Part shown: positions 8,641 to 17,617 of the stretch, in pieces
Layout: every line of letters starts with the position of its first letter
Position numbering within the stretch: the first letter of the stretch is position 1
The notes under the pieces: model-generated
The model's database searches: none
What the model saw: the letters and a program-made list of their open reading frames with translations, nothing else
What the model was told of the DNA's origin: nothing
Program-made: the position numbers and the translations under genes
From: JADJPO01 sp963724535
GTDB taxonomy: Bacteria > Actinomycetota > Actinomycetes > Actinomycetales > Kineosporiaceae
DNA: 64,000 bases
Direction of reading: 5' to 3'
Assembly: GCA_963724535.1 (NCBI GenBank)
Contig: CAVRVD010000014.1
Coordinates: 248,001 to 312,000 of the forward strand

Positions 8641-10815
8641 GTGCTGCGCCGGCTCGAGGTGTTCGCCAGGGGTCCCGTCGACCGGCTGGGCCCGGCGGCC
8701 GCGGTCACGGTGGGGGCGCTGGCGCTGCTTGCCGCCGCCCTGGTGCCGCTCGGGGTGTGGCGGCCCGAGCTGGTGCTGCCGCTGGGCGTCGTCCTGGCGG
8801 CGATGGCCTGGCGGCTGGTCGGTCGGCTGCGGACGGGGGCCGGGGTGGCGGACGTGCCACTGGGCCGGGGCACCCTGCTGCTCATCGCTGCGGTCACGGG
8901 GTGGTGGGCGGTGCTGCACTCCGGGCATGTGGTGATCCGGCGGGACGGCGGCGCCTACGCCCTGTACACCCAGTGGATCGCCACCCGGCACGGGCTGCCG
9001 GTGGACGCGGGGCTGGAGGCGTTCGGTGGCGGCGCGGCGTTCGACGTCACCCGGTTCACCCTGTCCAGCCCGGCGTTCTACCAGGTGCTCGACGGGCCAC
9101 CGGGCCCGGACGTGGCGGCCGAGATCGTGCCGCAGTTCCTGGTCGGGGCGCCGGCGGTGTACTCCCTCGGCTGGTGGGCCGGGGCTCCGGTCGGGGCCTC
9201 CTGGACCGGCATGCAGGTGGTGCCGGCGGTGCTCGGCGGACTGGCCCTGCTCTGCTTCGCCGCGCTCGCCGCCCGGCTGCTCGGGCCGCGGTGGGCGCCG
9301 CTGGCCGTCGCCGGGCTCGGCCTGGCGATGCCCGTGGTCCTGGTCGCGCGCACCACCTACTCCGAGCCGGCGGCGCTGCTGATGCTGCTGGCCGCCGCGG
9401 TGGTGGCCGTGGACGCCGCGGGGGTCGAGGCGCGCGGTGGCACGGTCCGTGGCCTCGCCGTCCTGGCCGGGGCCCTCGTCGGGCTGGCCGGGCTGGTCCG
9501 GGTGGATGCCGTCCGCGAGACCGCCCTGGTGGTCGCCGTCTGCGCGGTGCTGGCCGCGCGCCGCACCCGGGTGGCGGTGCCGATGGCGACCGCGGCGCTG
9601 GTCGGCTCGGCGGTCAGCCTGGCGATCGGGTGGGCGATGTCCCGGCCGTACTTGGCGGCGATCGGTCCGTCGCTGCGCCCGCTGCTGCTGGCCACCGCTC
9701 TGGTGGTGGCGGCCTCGGCGGTGGTCGTGCCGCTGGTGCGATGGCGATCGGGTGCGGTTTCTGGGGGTGCGGTTTCTGGGGGTGCGGACCCGATCGGGAC
9801 CGACCCCTGGGCGCGGCTGGCCACCGGGGCGGTGCTGCTGCTCGGCGTGGGGCTGGTCAGTCGGCCACTGTGGCTCACGGTGCGCCAGGACCCGGCCGAC
9901 CCGGGGGCCCGGTTCGTGGCGTTGCTGCAACGCAGCCAGCAGCTGCCGATCGACGGCGGGCGCACCTACGCCGAGCACAGCGTGGACTGGGTGGCCTGGT
10001 ACCTGGGCTGGCCGGCGGTGGTCGGAGCCTGGGTGGTGCTCGCCGTGCTCGCCGGACGCGCGGTGTTCTGGTGGCGGTCCGGGACGGCGCAGCCGCCGCC
10101 GTGGCTGCTGCCGGCCGTGGTCGGGTTCTGCTCGACGGTTCTGGTGGTGGTGCGTCCGGGGATCACGCCGGACCATCCGTGGGCGGCCCGGCGCCTGGTG
10201 CCGGTGCTGCTGCCGCTGATCGTGTTCGCCGCCGTCGCCGGGATCGCCTGGGCGAGCGCACATCTGCCCGGTCGGCGGACATGGCTGACCCAGCGACGGG
10301 TGGCCGTGGTGGCGCCGGCGCTGCTGCTGGTGCCGGTGCTGTGGGCGAGCGCACCGATCGCGCTGCGCCGCACCGAGGCCGGTGAGGTCGATGCGGTGCA
10401 CCAGGTGTGCGCGACACTGCAGCCGGGGGATGTGGTCGCGACCGTGGACGCCCACCCGGACGGGATCGCCGAGCGGTCCGGCAACGAGTGGGTGCAGGTG
10501 GTCCGGGGGATCTGCGGCCGGCCCGCGTCGGCGTTGCTGACCCATCCGGACGAGCTACCGCAGGCGGCTGCCGAGCTCGCCGACCTGGTCGCAGACGCCG
10601 GGGGGCGGTTGGTGCTGCTGACTGCCCAGGAGGACGGCGAGCAGGCGATGGAGGTGCTCGGCGCGGCCGGGGCCGACGGAACGTCCGGCCGGTTCGTAGC
10701 GCCGCAACGCGCCGTCCGGATGGAGACCCGCGAAGACCGCAAGTGGCTGGCCCGTCGACCGACCGGGGTGGCCCGGCTGGTCATCGACGTCTGGCTGGCG
10801 CCGGCGAGCGGGTGA
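8641..10815 (+). CDS. Polytopic membrane protein, GT-C glycosyltransferase-like
   Basis: A 724-residue integral membrane protein with about 12 hydrophobic segments spread from residue 20 to 570, followed by a soluble C-terminal domain of about 150 residues. The first large loop carries VIRRDGGAYALYTQWIATRHG, which resembles the acidic catalytic loop of GT-C (PMT/GT39-like) transferases that use polyprenyl-phosphate sugars. I infer rather than recognise this relationship. Residues about 371-381 (SGGAVSGGAD) come from a 15-bp tandem duplication at 9751-9780. GTG 8641 is chosen from the leaderless -10 at 8629. It lies 44 bases after the amidase gene on the same strand but appears to have its own promoter. 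Confidence 0.65.
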   Translation: MLRRLEVFARGPVDRLGPAAAVTVGALALLAAALVPLGVWRPELVLPLGVVLAAMAWRLVGRLRTGAGVADVPLGRGTLLLIAAVTGWWAVLHSGHVVIRRDGGAYALYTQWIATRHGLPVDAGLEAFGGGAAFDVTRFTLSSPAFYQVLDGPPGPDVAAEIVPQFLVGAPAVYSLGWWAGAPVGASWTGMQVVPAVLGGLALLCFAALAARLLGPRWAPLAVAGLGLAMPVVLVARTTYSEPAALLMLLAAAVVAVDAAGVEARGGTVRGLAVLAGALVGLAGLVRVDAVRETALVVAVCAVLAARRTRVAVPMATAALVGSAVSLAIGWAMSRPYLAAIGPSLRPLLLATALVVAASAVVVPLVRWRSGAVSGGAVSGGADPIGTDPWARLATGAVLLLGVGLVSRPLWLTVRQDPADPGARFVALLQRSQQLPIDGGRTYAEHSVDWVAWYLGWPAVVGAWVVLAVLAGRAVFWWRSGTAQPPPWLLPAVVGFCSTVLVVVRPGITPDHPWAARRLVPVLLPLIVFAAVAGIAWASAHLPGRRTWLTQRRVAVVAPALLLVPVLWASAPIALRRTEAGEVDAVHQVCATLQPGDVVATVDAHPDGIAERSGNEWVQVVRGICGRPASALLTHPDELPQAAAELADLVADAGGRLVLLTAQEDGEQAMEVLGAAGADGTSGRFVAPQRAVRMETREDRKWLARRPTGVARLVIDVWLAPASG
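9751..9787 (+). repeat. 15-bp tandem repeat inside a membrane-protein gene
   Basis: The unit GGTGCGGTTTCTGGG occurs at 9751-9765 and 9766-9780 without mismatch, with a 7-base partial third copy. It keeps the frame and adds Gly/Ala/Val/Ser residues to a loop of the host protein. Confidence 0.9.
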
Positions 10816-10840
10816 ACCGCGCGGCGAGACCCGACCGGGC

Positions 10841-12859
10841 TCAGAACACCCGGACCCGCTCGAGGGGGTCCAGCCACATGCCGTCCCCGTCGGCGGTCCC
10901 GAACGCGTCGTGGAAGGCATCGACGTTCCGGGGGAGGTTGGCGCGCAGGTCGGCGGGGGAGTGCGGGTCGACGGCGAGCAGCCGCCTGGCCTCCTCCGGC
11001 CGGACGCTGGTCCGCCAGACCTGCGCCCAGCCCAGGAAGAACCGCTGCTCGCCGGTCCAGCCGTCGAGGCGGGTGGCCTCGTCCCGGGCGGCCTCGCCGG
11101 CGGCCAGCCGGTAGGCGGACAGAGCCAGCTCAAGGCCGCACAGGTCGCCGATGTTCTCCCCGACGGTGAGCGCGCCCTTGACCCTGGCGTCAGGCACCTC
11201 GCGCGGGGAGAGCTCGTCGAACTGGGCGATCAGCCGCCCGGCGCGCTCATCGAAGGCGGCCCGGTCCTGCTCCGTCCACCAGTCGCGCAGTGCCCCGGTG
11301 CCGTCGAAGCGGGAGCCCTGGTCGTCGAAGCCGTGCCCGATCTCGTGGGCGATGACGGCGCCGATGCCACCGTAGTTCACCGCGTGGTCCGCCTCGACGT
11401 CGAAGAACGGCGGCTGCAGGATCGCCGCCGGGAACACGATCTCGTTGAGCATCGGGTGGTAGTACGCGTTCACCGTCTGCGGGGTCATCAGCCACTCGTC
11501 GCGGTCGACCGGCTTGCCGATCTTGGCCAGCTCACGGTCGGTCTCGACGGCGTTGCCCCGTCGCACGTTGCCGACCAGGTCGTCGGTGCGGACCTCGAAG
11601 GCGGAGTAGTCCTTCCAGCGCGGGGGATGGCCGATCTTCGGCCGGAACGCGGCCAGCTTGGCCAGGGCCTCGGCGCGGGTGTCCTCACCCATCCACTCCA
11701 GCTCGCCGATCCGGCGCCGGAAGGCCTCGATGACGTTGGCCACCAACGCATCCATCCGCTGCGCAGCCTCGGCGGGGTAGTGCCGTTCGACGTACATCCG
11801 GCCGGCATCCTCGCCGACCAGTGACTCGACCAGGGCGACGCCGCGCTTCCAGCGCTCCTTGAGCTGGGGCACGCCGGACAGGGTGCGGCCGTAGAAGTCG
11901 AAGTGGGTCTCGACGACCTCGTCGGTCAGGTAGGGGGAATAACCGTTCAGCAGCCGGACGACGAGCCAGGCCCGCCAGTCGGCCACGTCCGCCTCGGTGA
12001 GCAGGGCACCGAGCGCGGTCAGCACGTCGGGCTGGCGGGCCACCACCTGCTCGAGCGCTGCGACGTCGGCACCGATGCCCTCGGCCCAGGCCGACCAGTC
12101 CAACCCGGGGGTGGTCGAGACCAGGTCGGCGTGGCCCAGCTTGTTGTAGGACTTCACCGCGTCCCGGGTGGTGACCTTGTCCCAGTGCGCCTTCGCGATC
12201 GCCGTCTCCAGGGCCATCACCCGCTGGGGGACGGCGTCGCCGAGGTCGAGGCCCGCCTGGGCGAGCGCCGGCGCGGCCAGGTCGAGCATCCGGGTGAGGT
12301 AGGTCAGGTAGGCCTCGCGGACGCCGGCGTGCTGCTCGGCCCGGTAGTACTCCTCGTCCGGCAGCCCGATGCCGCTCTGGGAGAGGTAGGCGATCTCCAC
12401 CTCGGGGTTGCCGGCGTCGGCGGCGACGTAGGCGTGGAACAGGCCGCCGGTGCCGTGCCGCTGCATGGCGGCCGAGGTGTACACGACGTCGCTCGGCGTG
12501 GCCACGGCGGTGATGGATCGCAGGTCGTCGGTGAGTGGGGACCAGCCGAGGTCGGCGACCGGGTCGGTGTCCATGAAGCTGGCGTAGAGGGCACCGACCC
12601 GCCAGGTCGGCGAGTCGGCCGGCGGGGGGTCTTCGGCGGCGACCTGGGCGGCGGCGCCCTCGACGATCTCTCGGACGGCGGCCTCGCTGGCCTCGCGGAG
12701 CATGTCGAAGGAGCCGTAGCGGGCGCGATCCGGGGGAATCTCGACGGTGGCCAACCAACGGCCGTTGACGTGGCCGAACAGGTCGTCCTGGGGGCGGAGG
12801 GCGGGGTCGATGGCCGAGGTGTCGATGCCGGAGCGCATAGTGTCGATGCCGGAGTGCAT
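10841..12859 (-). CDS. M13 family zinc metallopeptidase
   Basis: A 672-residue neprilysin-type peptidase (PepO / mycobacterial Zmp1 relatives). The zinc site VIAHEIGHGFDDQG has its two His near residue 505, and the third ligand sits in GENIGDLCG near residue 566. The N-terminal half (residues 18-400) is the helical M13_N domain, beginning IDPALRPQDDLFGHVNGRWL. No signal peptide or membrane anchor is visible, so it may act in the cytoplasm or leave by another route. ATG 12859 is chosen because TACGGT lies seven bases upstream with no ribosome-binding site; GTG 12868 would lie inside the promoter. The first 14 residues (MHSGIDTMRSGIDT) arise from a 21-bp duplication, so the second Met at 12838 is an alternative start. 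Confidence 0.9.
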   Translation of the reverse strand: MHSGIDTMRSGIDTSAIDPALRPQDDLFGHVNGRWLATVEIPPDRARYGSFDMLREASEAAVREIVEGAAAQVAAEDPPPADSPTWRVGALYASFMDTDPVADLGWSPLTDDLRSITAVATPSDVVYTSAAMQRHGTGGLFHAYVAADAGNPEVEIAYLSQSGIGLPDEEYYRAEQHAGVREAYLTYLTRMLDLAAPALAQAGLDLGDAVPQRVMALETAIAKAHWDKVTTRDAVKSYNKLGHADLVSTTPGLDWSAWAEGIGADVAALEQVVARQPDVLTALGALLTEADVADWRAWLVVRLLNGYSPYLTDEVVETHFDFYGRTLSGVPQLKERWKRGVALVESLVGEDAGRMYVERHYPAEAAQRMDALVANVIEAFRRRIGELEWMGEDTRAEALAKLAAFRPKIGHPPRWKDYSAFEVRTDDLVGNVRRGNAVETDRELAKIGKPVDRDEWLMTPQTVNAYYHPMLNEIVFPAAILQPPFFDVEADHAVNYGGIGAVIAHEIGHGFDDQGSRFDGTGALRDWWTEQDRAAFDERAGRLIAQFDELSPREVPDARVKGALTVGENIGDLCGLELALSAYRLAAGEAARDEATRLDGWTGEQRFFLGWAQVWRTSVRPEEARRLLAVDPHSPADLRANLPRNVDAFHDAFGTADGDGMWLDPLERVRVF
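12820..12859. repeat. 21-bp-spaced duplication at the M13 peptidase start
   Basis: A 19-bp sequence at 12820-12838 is repeated at 12841-12859 with one mismatch. It duplicates the start region of the M13 gene, giving two in-frame ATG codons each followed by SGIDT. Confidence 0.85.
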
Positions 12860-12866
12860 GGGGCAC

Positions 12867-12872
12867 ACCGTA
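12867..12872 (-). promoter_or_regulatory. Leaderless -10 hexamer for the M13 peptidase
   Basis: TACGGT on the minus strand, followed by 7 bases and ATG 12859. It is one half of a divergent pair with the hexamer at 12919. Confidence 0.55.
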
Positions 12873-12918
12873 GGTCACGCCCCAGGGCTGCGCCGGTCCT
12901 GGGCCGGCTGGGCGGGCC

Positions 12919-12924
12919 TAGGGT
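12919..12924 (+). promoter_or_regulatory. Leaderless -10 hexamer for the GNAT gene
   Basis: TAGGGT, exactly six bases before ATG 12931. No spaced ribosome-binding site is needed if the transcript is leaderless. Confidence 0.6.
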
Positions 12925-12930
12925 GAGGCG

Positions 12931-13527
12931 ATGAGCCTGCACAGCCGGCCGGCCACGCTGGGCCGCTTCGACGACGTGGCGATCATGCTCGGACCCAAGA
13001 ACCCGACCTCCTCGGTGTGCTGGTGCCTGAGCCACCGCCTGGACACCAAGACCAACCGATCACTGGCCGGACCCGAGCGCGGCGAGTACGTCCGGGGGCT
13101 GTGCGCCGGCGAGGTGGCGCCTGGGGTGCTGGTCTACGACGTCGCCGGGGAGGGGGGCGAGGGCGAGGTGGTCGGCTGGGCCGCCGTCGCGCCCCGCTCC
13201 GAGCTGCCCTTCGCCCGCTCCCGCAGGATTCCGCACGTCGACGACCTGCCGGTCTGGTCGATCTGGTGCCTGCGGGTGCGGCCCGGTCATCGTGGCCGGG
13301 GCATCGCCCATGCGCTGCTCGAGGGTGCCGTCGCCTTCGCCCGCTCCCACGGTGCCCCGGCGGTCGAGGGCTATCCGGCCGACAACGCCGGCGCCAGGGT
13401 CGACCTGACCATGGCCTACGTCGGCACCCGCAAGCTCTTCGAGGACGCCGGGTTCACCAAGGCCGCGGACACCGAGGCCGTCTCCGGCGGCTTCCCGCGG
13501 GTGCTGATGCGACTCGACCTGCGCTGA
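12931..13527 (+). CDS. GNAT family N-acetyltransferase
   Basis: A 198-residue cytoplasmic acyltransferase that would use acetyl-CoA. The acetyl-CoA pyrophosphate loop is seen as LRVRPGHRGRGIAHALLEGA (about residues 113-132), the classic R-x-x-G-x-G/A of motif A. It is preceded by the beta strand VVGWAAVAPRSELPFARS and followed by AVEGYPADN. The N-terminal SSVCWCLSHR segment, with a Cys-x-Cys, is common in one actinobacterial subgroup of unknown substrate. It is transcribed divergently from the M13 peptidase, 71 bases between start codons, each with its own leaderless -10. The substrate cannot be predicted. Confidence 0.85.
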   Translation: MSLHSRPATLGRFDDVAIMLGPKNPTSSVCWCLSHRLDTKTNRSLAGPERGEYVRGLCAGEVAPGVLVYDVAGEGGEGEVVGWAAVAPRSELPFARSRRIPHVDDLPVWSIWCLRVRPGHRGRGIAHALLEGAVAFARSHGAPAVEGYPADNAGARVDLTMAYVGTRKLFEDAGFTKAADTEAVSGGFPRVLMRLDLR

Positions 13528-13714
13528 CCTCGCATGGCGGCGGGCCTGGCCAGACGGAACACCGACCCGGAGGACGGATGTCCGGACTCAGTCATGGACT
13601 CGGTTCAGCGACCACGCGGACCGCTGGGTGGCGGCCATCCGCGGCTGCACCGGGCCCGGCGGATCCGGCACAGCCGACAGGTGCACGCCCAGTGAGGGTA
13701 GCCTCGCGCTCATC

Positions 13715-14695
13715 ATGCAGACCTCGCCCGTGCCCGCCGCCGACAGCGCCACCCCGCCGCTGGTGAGCGTCGTCCTGCCCTGTTACAACGAGCGCGACCA
13801 CGTCGGCGCCGAGCTCGACCGGATCGCCGAGGCCCTGGACGCCAGTGGCCTCAGCTACGAGGTGCTGGCCATCGACGACGCCAGCACCGACGGCACCCTC
13901 GACGTGCTGCGCGAGAACGAGAAGCGGTTCGACCACGTCCAGGTGCACGCCTTCCGGCGCAACGGCGGCTCCGGCACCGTCCGCCGGATCGGCACCCAGT
14001 TGGCCCGGGGCGAGATCGTGGTGTGGACCGACGCCGACATGTCCTACCCCAACGAACAGATCCCCGAGCTGGTCCAGGTGCTGCTCGACGACCCCTCCTA
14101 CGACCAGGTCGTCGGTGCCCGGACCAGCGAGGAGGGCAGCCACAAGTGGCTGCGCTGGCCCGCGAAGTGGTTCATCCGCAAGGTCGCCGAGCGGCTGTCC
14201 AACCAGACGATCCCCGACCTGAACTCCGGGCTGCGCGCCTTCCGCCGCGAGGTGTCCCTGCCCTACCTGCGGCTGCTGCCGGCCGGGTTCAGCTGCGTCA
14301 CCACGATCACCCTGGCGTTCCTGTCCAACCAGCACGACATCAAGTACGTGCCGATCAGCTACGCCAAGCGGGCCGGGAAGTCCAAGTTCCACTTCACCCG
14401 GGACGCCTACCGCTACATCCTCCAGGTGCTGCGGATGGTCATGTACTTCGACCCGCTCAAAGTGCTCATGCCGCCGGCCCTGTGGCTGCTCCTGATCGGC
14501 CTGGTCAAGGGGGGCGTCGACATGGTGCGGCACCCGTTCTACTTCCCGGCCTCGACGGTGCTGCTGGTCCTGTCGGCCCTGATCATCGCCTCGATGGCGC
14601 TGCTCGCCGACCTCGTCGTGCGCTCCCGCGGGGACCGGTCGGGCGCGATGGCCGACGTCTCCAGCCACCTGGTGCCCCACCAGCGCGACCGCTGA
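13715..14695 (+). CDS. Family 2 glycosyltransferase with C-terminal membrane segments
   Basis: A 326-residue GT2 enzyme of the polyprenyl-phosphate-sugar synthase kind. The N-terminus VSVVLPCYNERDHVGAEL, the nucleotide-binding IDDASTDGTLDVL and the DXD-type WTDADMSYPN are intact, and the acceptor-side segment NSGLRAFRREV follows. Two hydrophobic segments near residues 250-300 should anchor it to the membrane. ATG 13715 is chosen because the homology starts just after it and a TAGCCT lies ten bases before it (13699-13704); upstream in-frame codons give unrelated sequence. It heads a three-gene run with the GT4 and the membrane protein downstream (gap 13 bases, then a 4-base overlap), probably making and exporting one glycolipid. 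Confidence 0.87.
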   Translation: MQTSPVPAADSATPPLVSVVLPCYNERDHVGAELDRIAEALDASGLSYEVLAIDDASTDGTLDVLRENEKRFDHVQVHAFRRNGGSGTVRRIGTQLARGEIVVWTDADMSYPNEQIPELVQVLLDDPSYDQVVGARTSEEGSHKWLRWPAKWFIRKVAERLSNQTIPDLNSGLRAFRREVSLPYLRLLPAGFSCVTTITLAFLSNQHDIKYVPISYAKRAGKSKFHFTRDAYRYILQVLRMVMYFDPLKVLMPPALWLLLIGLVKGGVDMVRHPFYFPASTVLLVLSALIIASMALLADLVVRSRGDRSGAMADVSSHLVPHQRDR

Positions 14696-14708
14696 CTCCT
14701 CACCTGCC

Positions 14709-15863
14709 GTGCACATCGCCGTCGTCGGACCCACCCATCCGGTCAAGGGCGGCATCGCGGCGCACACCACTGCCGTGGCCCACCACCTGGCGGCCGCCGG
14801 TCACGATACGGACCTCATCTCCTGGTCGCGGCAGTACCCCGCGCGGCTCTACCCGGGCGAGCAGTCGGTGCCCGGCGGCGTCCCGGAGGCTGAGCCCTAC
14901 CCGCGGACCAGCCACCCGCTGCGCTGGGACTCCCCGCTGTCCTGGTGGCGTACCGGGCGGCGGCTGCGCGGTGTGGACCTGCTCGTCGTCCCGTTCGTGG
15001 TCCCGGCCCAGGTCCCGGCGCTGCTGACCGTCGTCCGGGCCGCCGCCGCCCCGAGCGTGGTGATCGCCCACAACGTCACCCCGCACGAGCCGCACCCGGG
15101 CGCCCGGCGGCTGACCGCTGCGCTGCTGCGCCGCGCCGACGCGGTCGTCGTCCACTCCGCCGAGATGGCCCGCCAGGCCGCGGACCTGATCGGTGCCGGT
15201 GACGACGACCCCGCCAGCTGGGCCGGTGACGACCGGGTCCGCCGGGCCGACCTGCCGCCGCACCTGCCCGGCGGTATCCCGCCCTTCCAGCGGCGCCACG
15301 GGCGGGCCGGGGAGCGGCTGTCGGTGCTGTCCCTGGGTATGGTCCGCGAGTACAAGGGGGTCGACCTGCTGCTCGCCGCGGCCGCCGCAGTGCCGGACGT
15401 GTCGGTGACCGTCGCGGGGGAGCAGTGGGGCCGGGCCGGGGCCGAGGTGCGCCGCCGGGCCGCCGACCCGCGGCTGGCCGGCCGGGTCGAGCTGCTGCCG
15501 GGATATGTCGCGGCGCACGACATCACCGACCTGATGCGCCGCCACGACGTGCTGGCGCTGACCTACCGGCGGGCGACCGCGTCGCAGAACGCCCAGCTCG
15601 GCTTCGCCCACGCGATGCCGGTGCTGGCCAGCGCCGTCGGCACCTTTGCCGGCCTGGTCCGCGACGGGGTGGACGGCGTGCTGGTGCCGCCGGGGGAGGT
15701 CGGCGCCCTCGAGGCCGCCCTGCGCCGGCTCGCCGAACCCGGCGCGCTGGAACGGCTGCAGCGCCAGGTGGTGCCCCCGGACGTCGAGGAGCCGTGGCGT
15801 GACTACCTCGCGGTGCTGCTCGAACCGGAGCAGCCGCGTGCCGATCGACGCAGGTCGCGATGA
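14709..15863 (+). CDS. Family 4 glycosyltransferase
   Basis: A 384-residue GT-B glycosyltransferase. The N-terminal domain starts at once with HIAVVGPTHPVKGGIAAHT, whose KGG loop is usual for the acceptor domain. Residues about 110-150 give VIAHNVTPHEPHPGARR. The donor domain opens with LSVLSLGMVREYKGVDLLL (about 200-220), and the C-terminal ...NAQLGFAHAMPVLAS...GVDGVLVPPG holds the donor-binding region. GTG 14709 lies 13 bases after the GT2 stop and no longer alternative is sensible. The 3' end overlaps the next start by 4 bases (ATGA), showing translational coupling. Acts in the cytoplasm on the product of the preceding GT2, by inference from context. Confidence 0.87.
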   Translation: MHIAVVGPTHPVKGGIAAHTTAVAHHLAAAGHDTDLISWSRQYPARLYPGEQSVPGGVPEAEPYPRTSHPLRWDSPLSWWRTGRRLRGVDLLVVPFVVPAQVPALLTVVRAAAAPSVVIAHNVTPHEPHPGARRLTAALLRRADAVVVHSAEMARQAADLIGAGDDDPASWAGDDRVRRADLPPHLPGGIPPFQRRHGRAGERLSVLSLGMVREYKGVDLLLAAAAAVPDVSVTVAGEQWGRAGAEVRRRAADPRLAGRVELLPGYVAAHDITDLMRRHDVLALTYRRATASQNAQLGFAHAMPVLASAVGTFAGLVRDGVDGVLVPPGEVGALEAALRRLAEPGALERLQRQVVPPDVEEPWRDYLAVLLEPEQPRADRRRSR

Positions 15864-16861
15864 CCGCCGACCCGCCGCGCCCTCGCGCCCCCGGACGGTC
15901 CGGACGGTCCGGACGGTCCGGACCGATCGCACCAGTGGCGGGCCTGCTGTCGCTGACCCGCCGACCCTGGTTCCGCTGGGGCTTCCTGCTCCTCGCCGTG
16001 GGTCTGGCCGGATGGGCCCTGGCCGCGCGCCGCGAGGAGGTGGCGGCGGCCCTGGCCCGGCTGGACCTGCGCTTCGTCGCCGCGGCCGCGGCAGTCACCA
16101 CCGTCCAGCTCGCCCTGACCGGACTGGCCTGGCGGACCCTGTTGGCCGACCTCGGATCTCCCCTGCCGCTGCCGGTGGCCGCCCGGGTGTTCTTCGTCGG
16201 CCAGATCGGCAAGTACGTGCCCGGCAGCGTCTGGCCCGTGGTCATGCAGGCCGAGCTGGCCCGCGACCATGGGGTGCCCCGCCGACGGACCGCGGCGGCG
16301 ACCATGGTGATGCTGCTGTTGGCCGCAGCGACCGCGTTGATGGTCGCGATGGCCGCCTTCCCGTTCGTGCCGCAGGTCGCCACCGGGCGCTACGGTTGGA
16401 TGCTGCTGCTCGTCGTCCCGCTGGTCGTGGCACTGCATCCGCGGCTGCTCGGACCGGTGTTGGACAGGGTCCTCGGCGTGATCGGCGGCGAGCCGCTGGA
16501 GCATCCGCCGTCGGCGCGGGGCACCGCGACGGCCACGGCCTGGGCGCTGGCCTCCTGGTTGGCCGCCGGGGCCCAGGTGTGGCTGCTCGCCGGGGCGCTC
16601 GGGGCCGACCTGACCTGGCGGACCTTCGCGCTGGCAGCCGGGGGGTACGCCTTCGCCTGGGCGGTCGGGATGCTGGTCGTCGTCGCCCCGGCCGGTGCCG
16701 GTGCCCGCGAGGTGGCTCTGATCGCCGCCCTGTCCTCCGTGGTCGGCGGCGGGGGAGCGGTGTTGGTGCTCGTGCTCGCCTCGCGCGTGCTGTTCACCCT
16801 GGCCGACCTGCTGGCCGCAGGGATCGGCCACGGTGCCGGACGGCTCCCGCCCTCGCCCTGA
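15860..16861 (+). CDS. LPG-synthase-type transmembrane protein (UPF0104/AglD-like)
   Basis: A 333-residue membrane protein of the lysylphosphatidylglycerol-synthase transmembrane family, without the cytoplasmic aminoacyl-transferase domain. About eight hydrophobic segments are visible. The conserved FFVGQIGKYVPGSVWPV motif lies near residue 110 and the GAGAREVALIAAL motif near residue 280; both are family marks. Members next to glycosyltransferases are thought to move or support lipid-linked sugars. ATG 15860 overlaps the GT4 stop by 4 bases. The first 25 residues are disordered and contain GRSGRSGRSG, the product of a 9-bp repeat at 15893-15919. It faces the nar remnant tail to tail, 24 bases apart. 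Confidence 0.85.
   Translation: MTADPPRPRAPGRSGRSGRSGPIAPVAGLLSLTRRPWFRWGFLLLAVGLAGWALAARREEVAAALARLDLRFVAAAAAVTTVQLALTGLAWRTLLADLGSPLPLPVAARVFFVGQIGKYVPGSVWPVVMQAELARDHGVPRRRTAAATMVMLLLAAATALMVAMAAFPFVPQVATGRYGWMLLLVVPLVVALHPRLLGPVLDRVLGVIGGEPLEHPPSARGTATATAWALASWLAAGAQVWLLAGALGADLTWRTFALAAGGYAFAWAVGMLVVVAPAGAGAREVALIAALSSVVGGGGAVLVLVLASRVLFTLADLLAAGIGHGAGRLPPSP
15893..15924 (+). repeat. 9-bp tandem repeat, 3.5 copies
   Basis: The unit GGACGGTCC is repeated at 15893-15901, 15902-15910 and 15911-15919 with a partial fourth. The unit is itself near-palindromic. It encodes repeated Gly-Arg-Ser at the N-terminus of the membrane protein gene. Confidence 0.85.
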
Positions 16862-16885
16862 CCTGCGCCTCGACCTGCGACCGGG

Positions 16886-17617
16886 TCAACGCCGTCCGAC
16901 GGGCTGCCAACCGCGGTTGGCCGCGCGGGTGCCGGCCTGGTTGGTGCGCGCGTCGCGGCTGCGGTAGACGACGTAGGGCCGAGTCAGGTAGGCGACCGGG
17001 GCGCTGAAGACATGGACGAGCCGGGTGAACGGCCACAGCGCGAACAGCAGGCAGGCGATCACCGCGTGCGCCTGGAACCCGAACGGCGCGGCGGTCATCA
17101 ACGCCGGGTCCGGGTTGGCGGTGAAGATCCCGCGGAACCACAGGGAGACCCCCCAGCGGTAGTCATAGTCCCCGAACACGCTGCCGGCCACGGTGTTCCA
17201 CATGCCCAGCAGCATCGTCGTGGCCAGGAACAGGTACATCGCCTTGTCCATCCGGGTGGTGGCGGAGAACACCGGACCGATGGCGCGCCGCCGGTAGACC
17301 AGGATGGCCAGCCCGATCAGGGCCGCGGCGCCGGCGACCCCACCGCCGACCACGGCCAGCACGTGGTAGACCTCCTGGCTGATCCCGACCGCCTCGGTCC
17401 AGGACTTGGGGATGAGCAGGCCGATGAGGTGGCCGGCGACGACGCCGAGCATGCCGAAGTGGAACAGTGGGCTGCCCCAGCGCAGCAGGCCGGCCTCGTA
17501 CAGCTGGGAGGACCGGGTGGTCCAGCCGAACCTGTCGTAGCGGTATCGCCAGAAGTGGCCGACCACGAACGTGGCCAGGCACGCGTACGGCAGCACCACC
17601 CACAGCAGCGTGTTCAC
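16886..17617 (-). CDS. narI: Respiratory nitrate reductase gamma subunit (intact), last gene of a decayed locus
   Basis: A 243-residue cytochrome b subunit that in a working complex takes electrons from menaquinol and anchors NarGH to the membrane. Five membrane segments are visible. Conserved landmarks include HFWRYRYDRFGWTTRSSQLYE, SPLFHFGMLGVVAGHLIGLLIP, and two later haem-ligand regions around YHVLAVVGG and QAHAVIACLLFALWPFTRLVH. Length and sequence look normal, with no stop or frameshift. GTG 17617 overlaps the narJ stop by 4 bases, the ancestral coupling. Because narG and narH are broken and their promoter region is missing, this gene probably no longer contributes to nitrate respiration unless a second nar operon exists elsewhere. 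Confidence 0.93.
   Translation of the reverse strand: MNTLLWVVLPYACLATFVVGHFWRYRYDRFGWTTRSSQLYEAGLLRWGSPLFHFGMLGVVAGHLIGLLIPKSWTEAVGISQEVYHVLAVVGGGVAGAAALIGLAILVYRRRAIGPVFSATTRMDKAMYLFLATTMLLGMWNTVAGSVFGDYDYRWGVSLWFRGIFTANPDPALMTAAPFGFQAHAVIACLLFALWPFTRLVHVFSAPVAYLTRPYVVYRSRDARTNQAGTRAANRGWQPVGRR

Noticed and set aside
8578..10545. A 655-codon open frame antisense to the membrane protein gene
   Set aside because: Its product is almost only Arg, His, Gln, Gly and Pro, as expected of the mirror frame of GC-rich code, and it opposes a gene with clear membrane segments and a promoter hexamer.
16886..17617. narI as a pseudogene
   Set aside because: The gene has normal length, haem-ligand regions and no lesion. 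Only its partners are broken, so it is listed as an intact gene in a dead locus.
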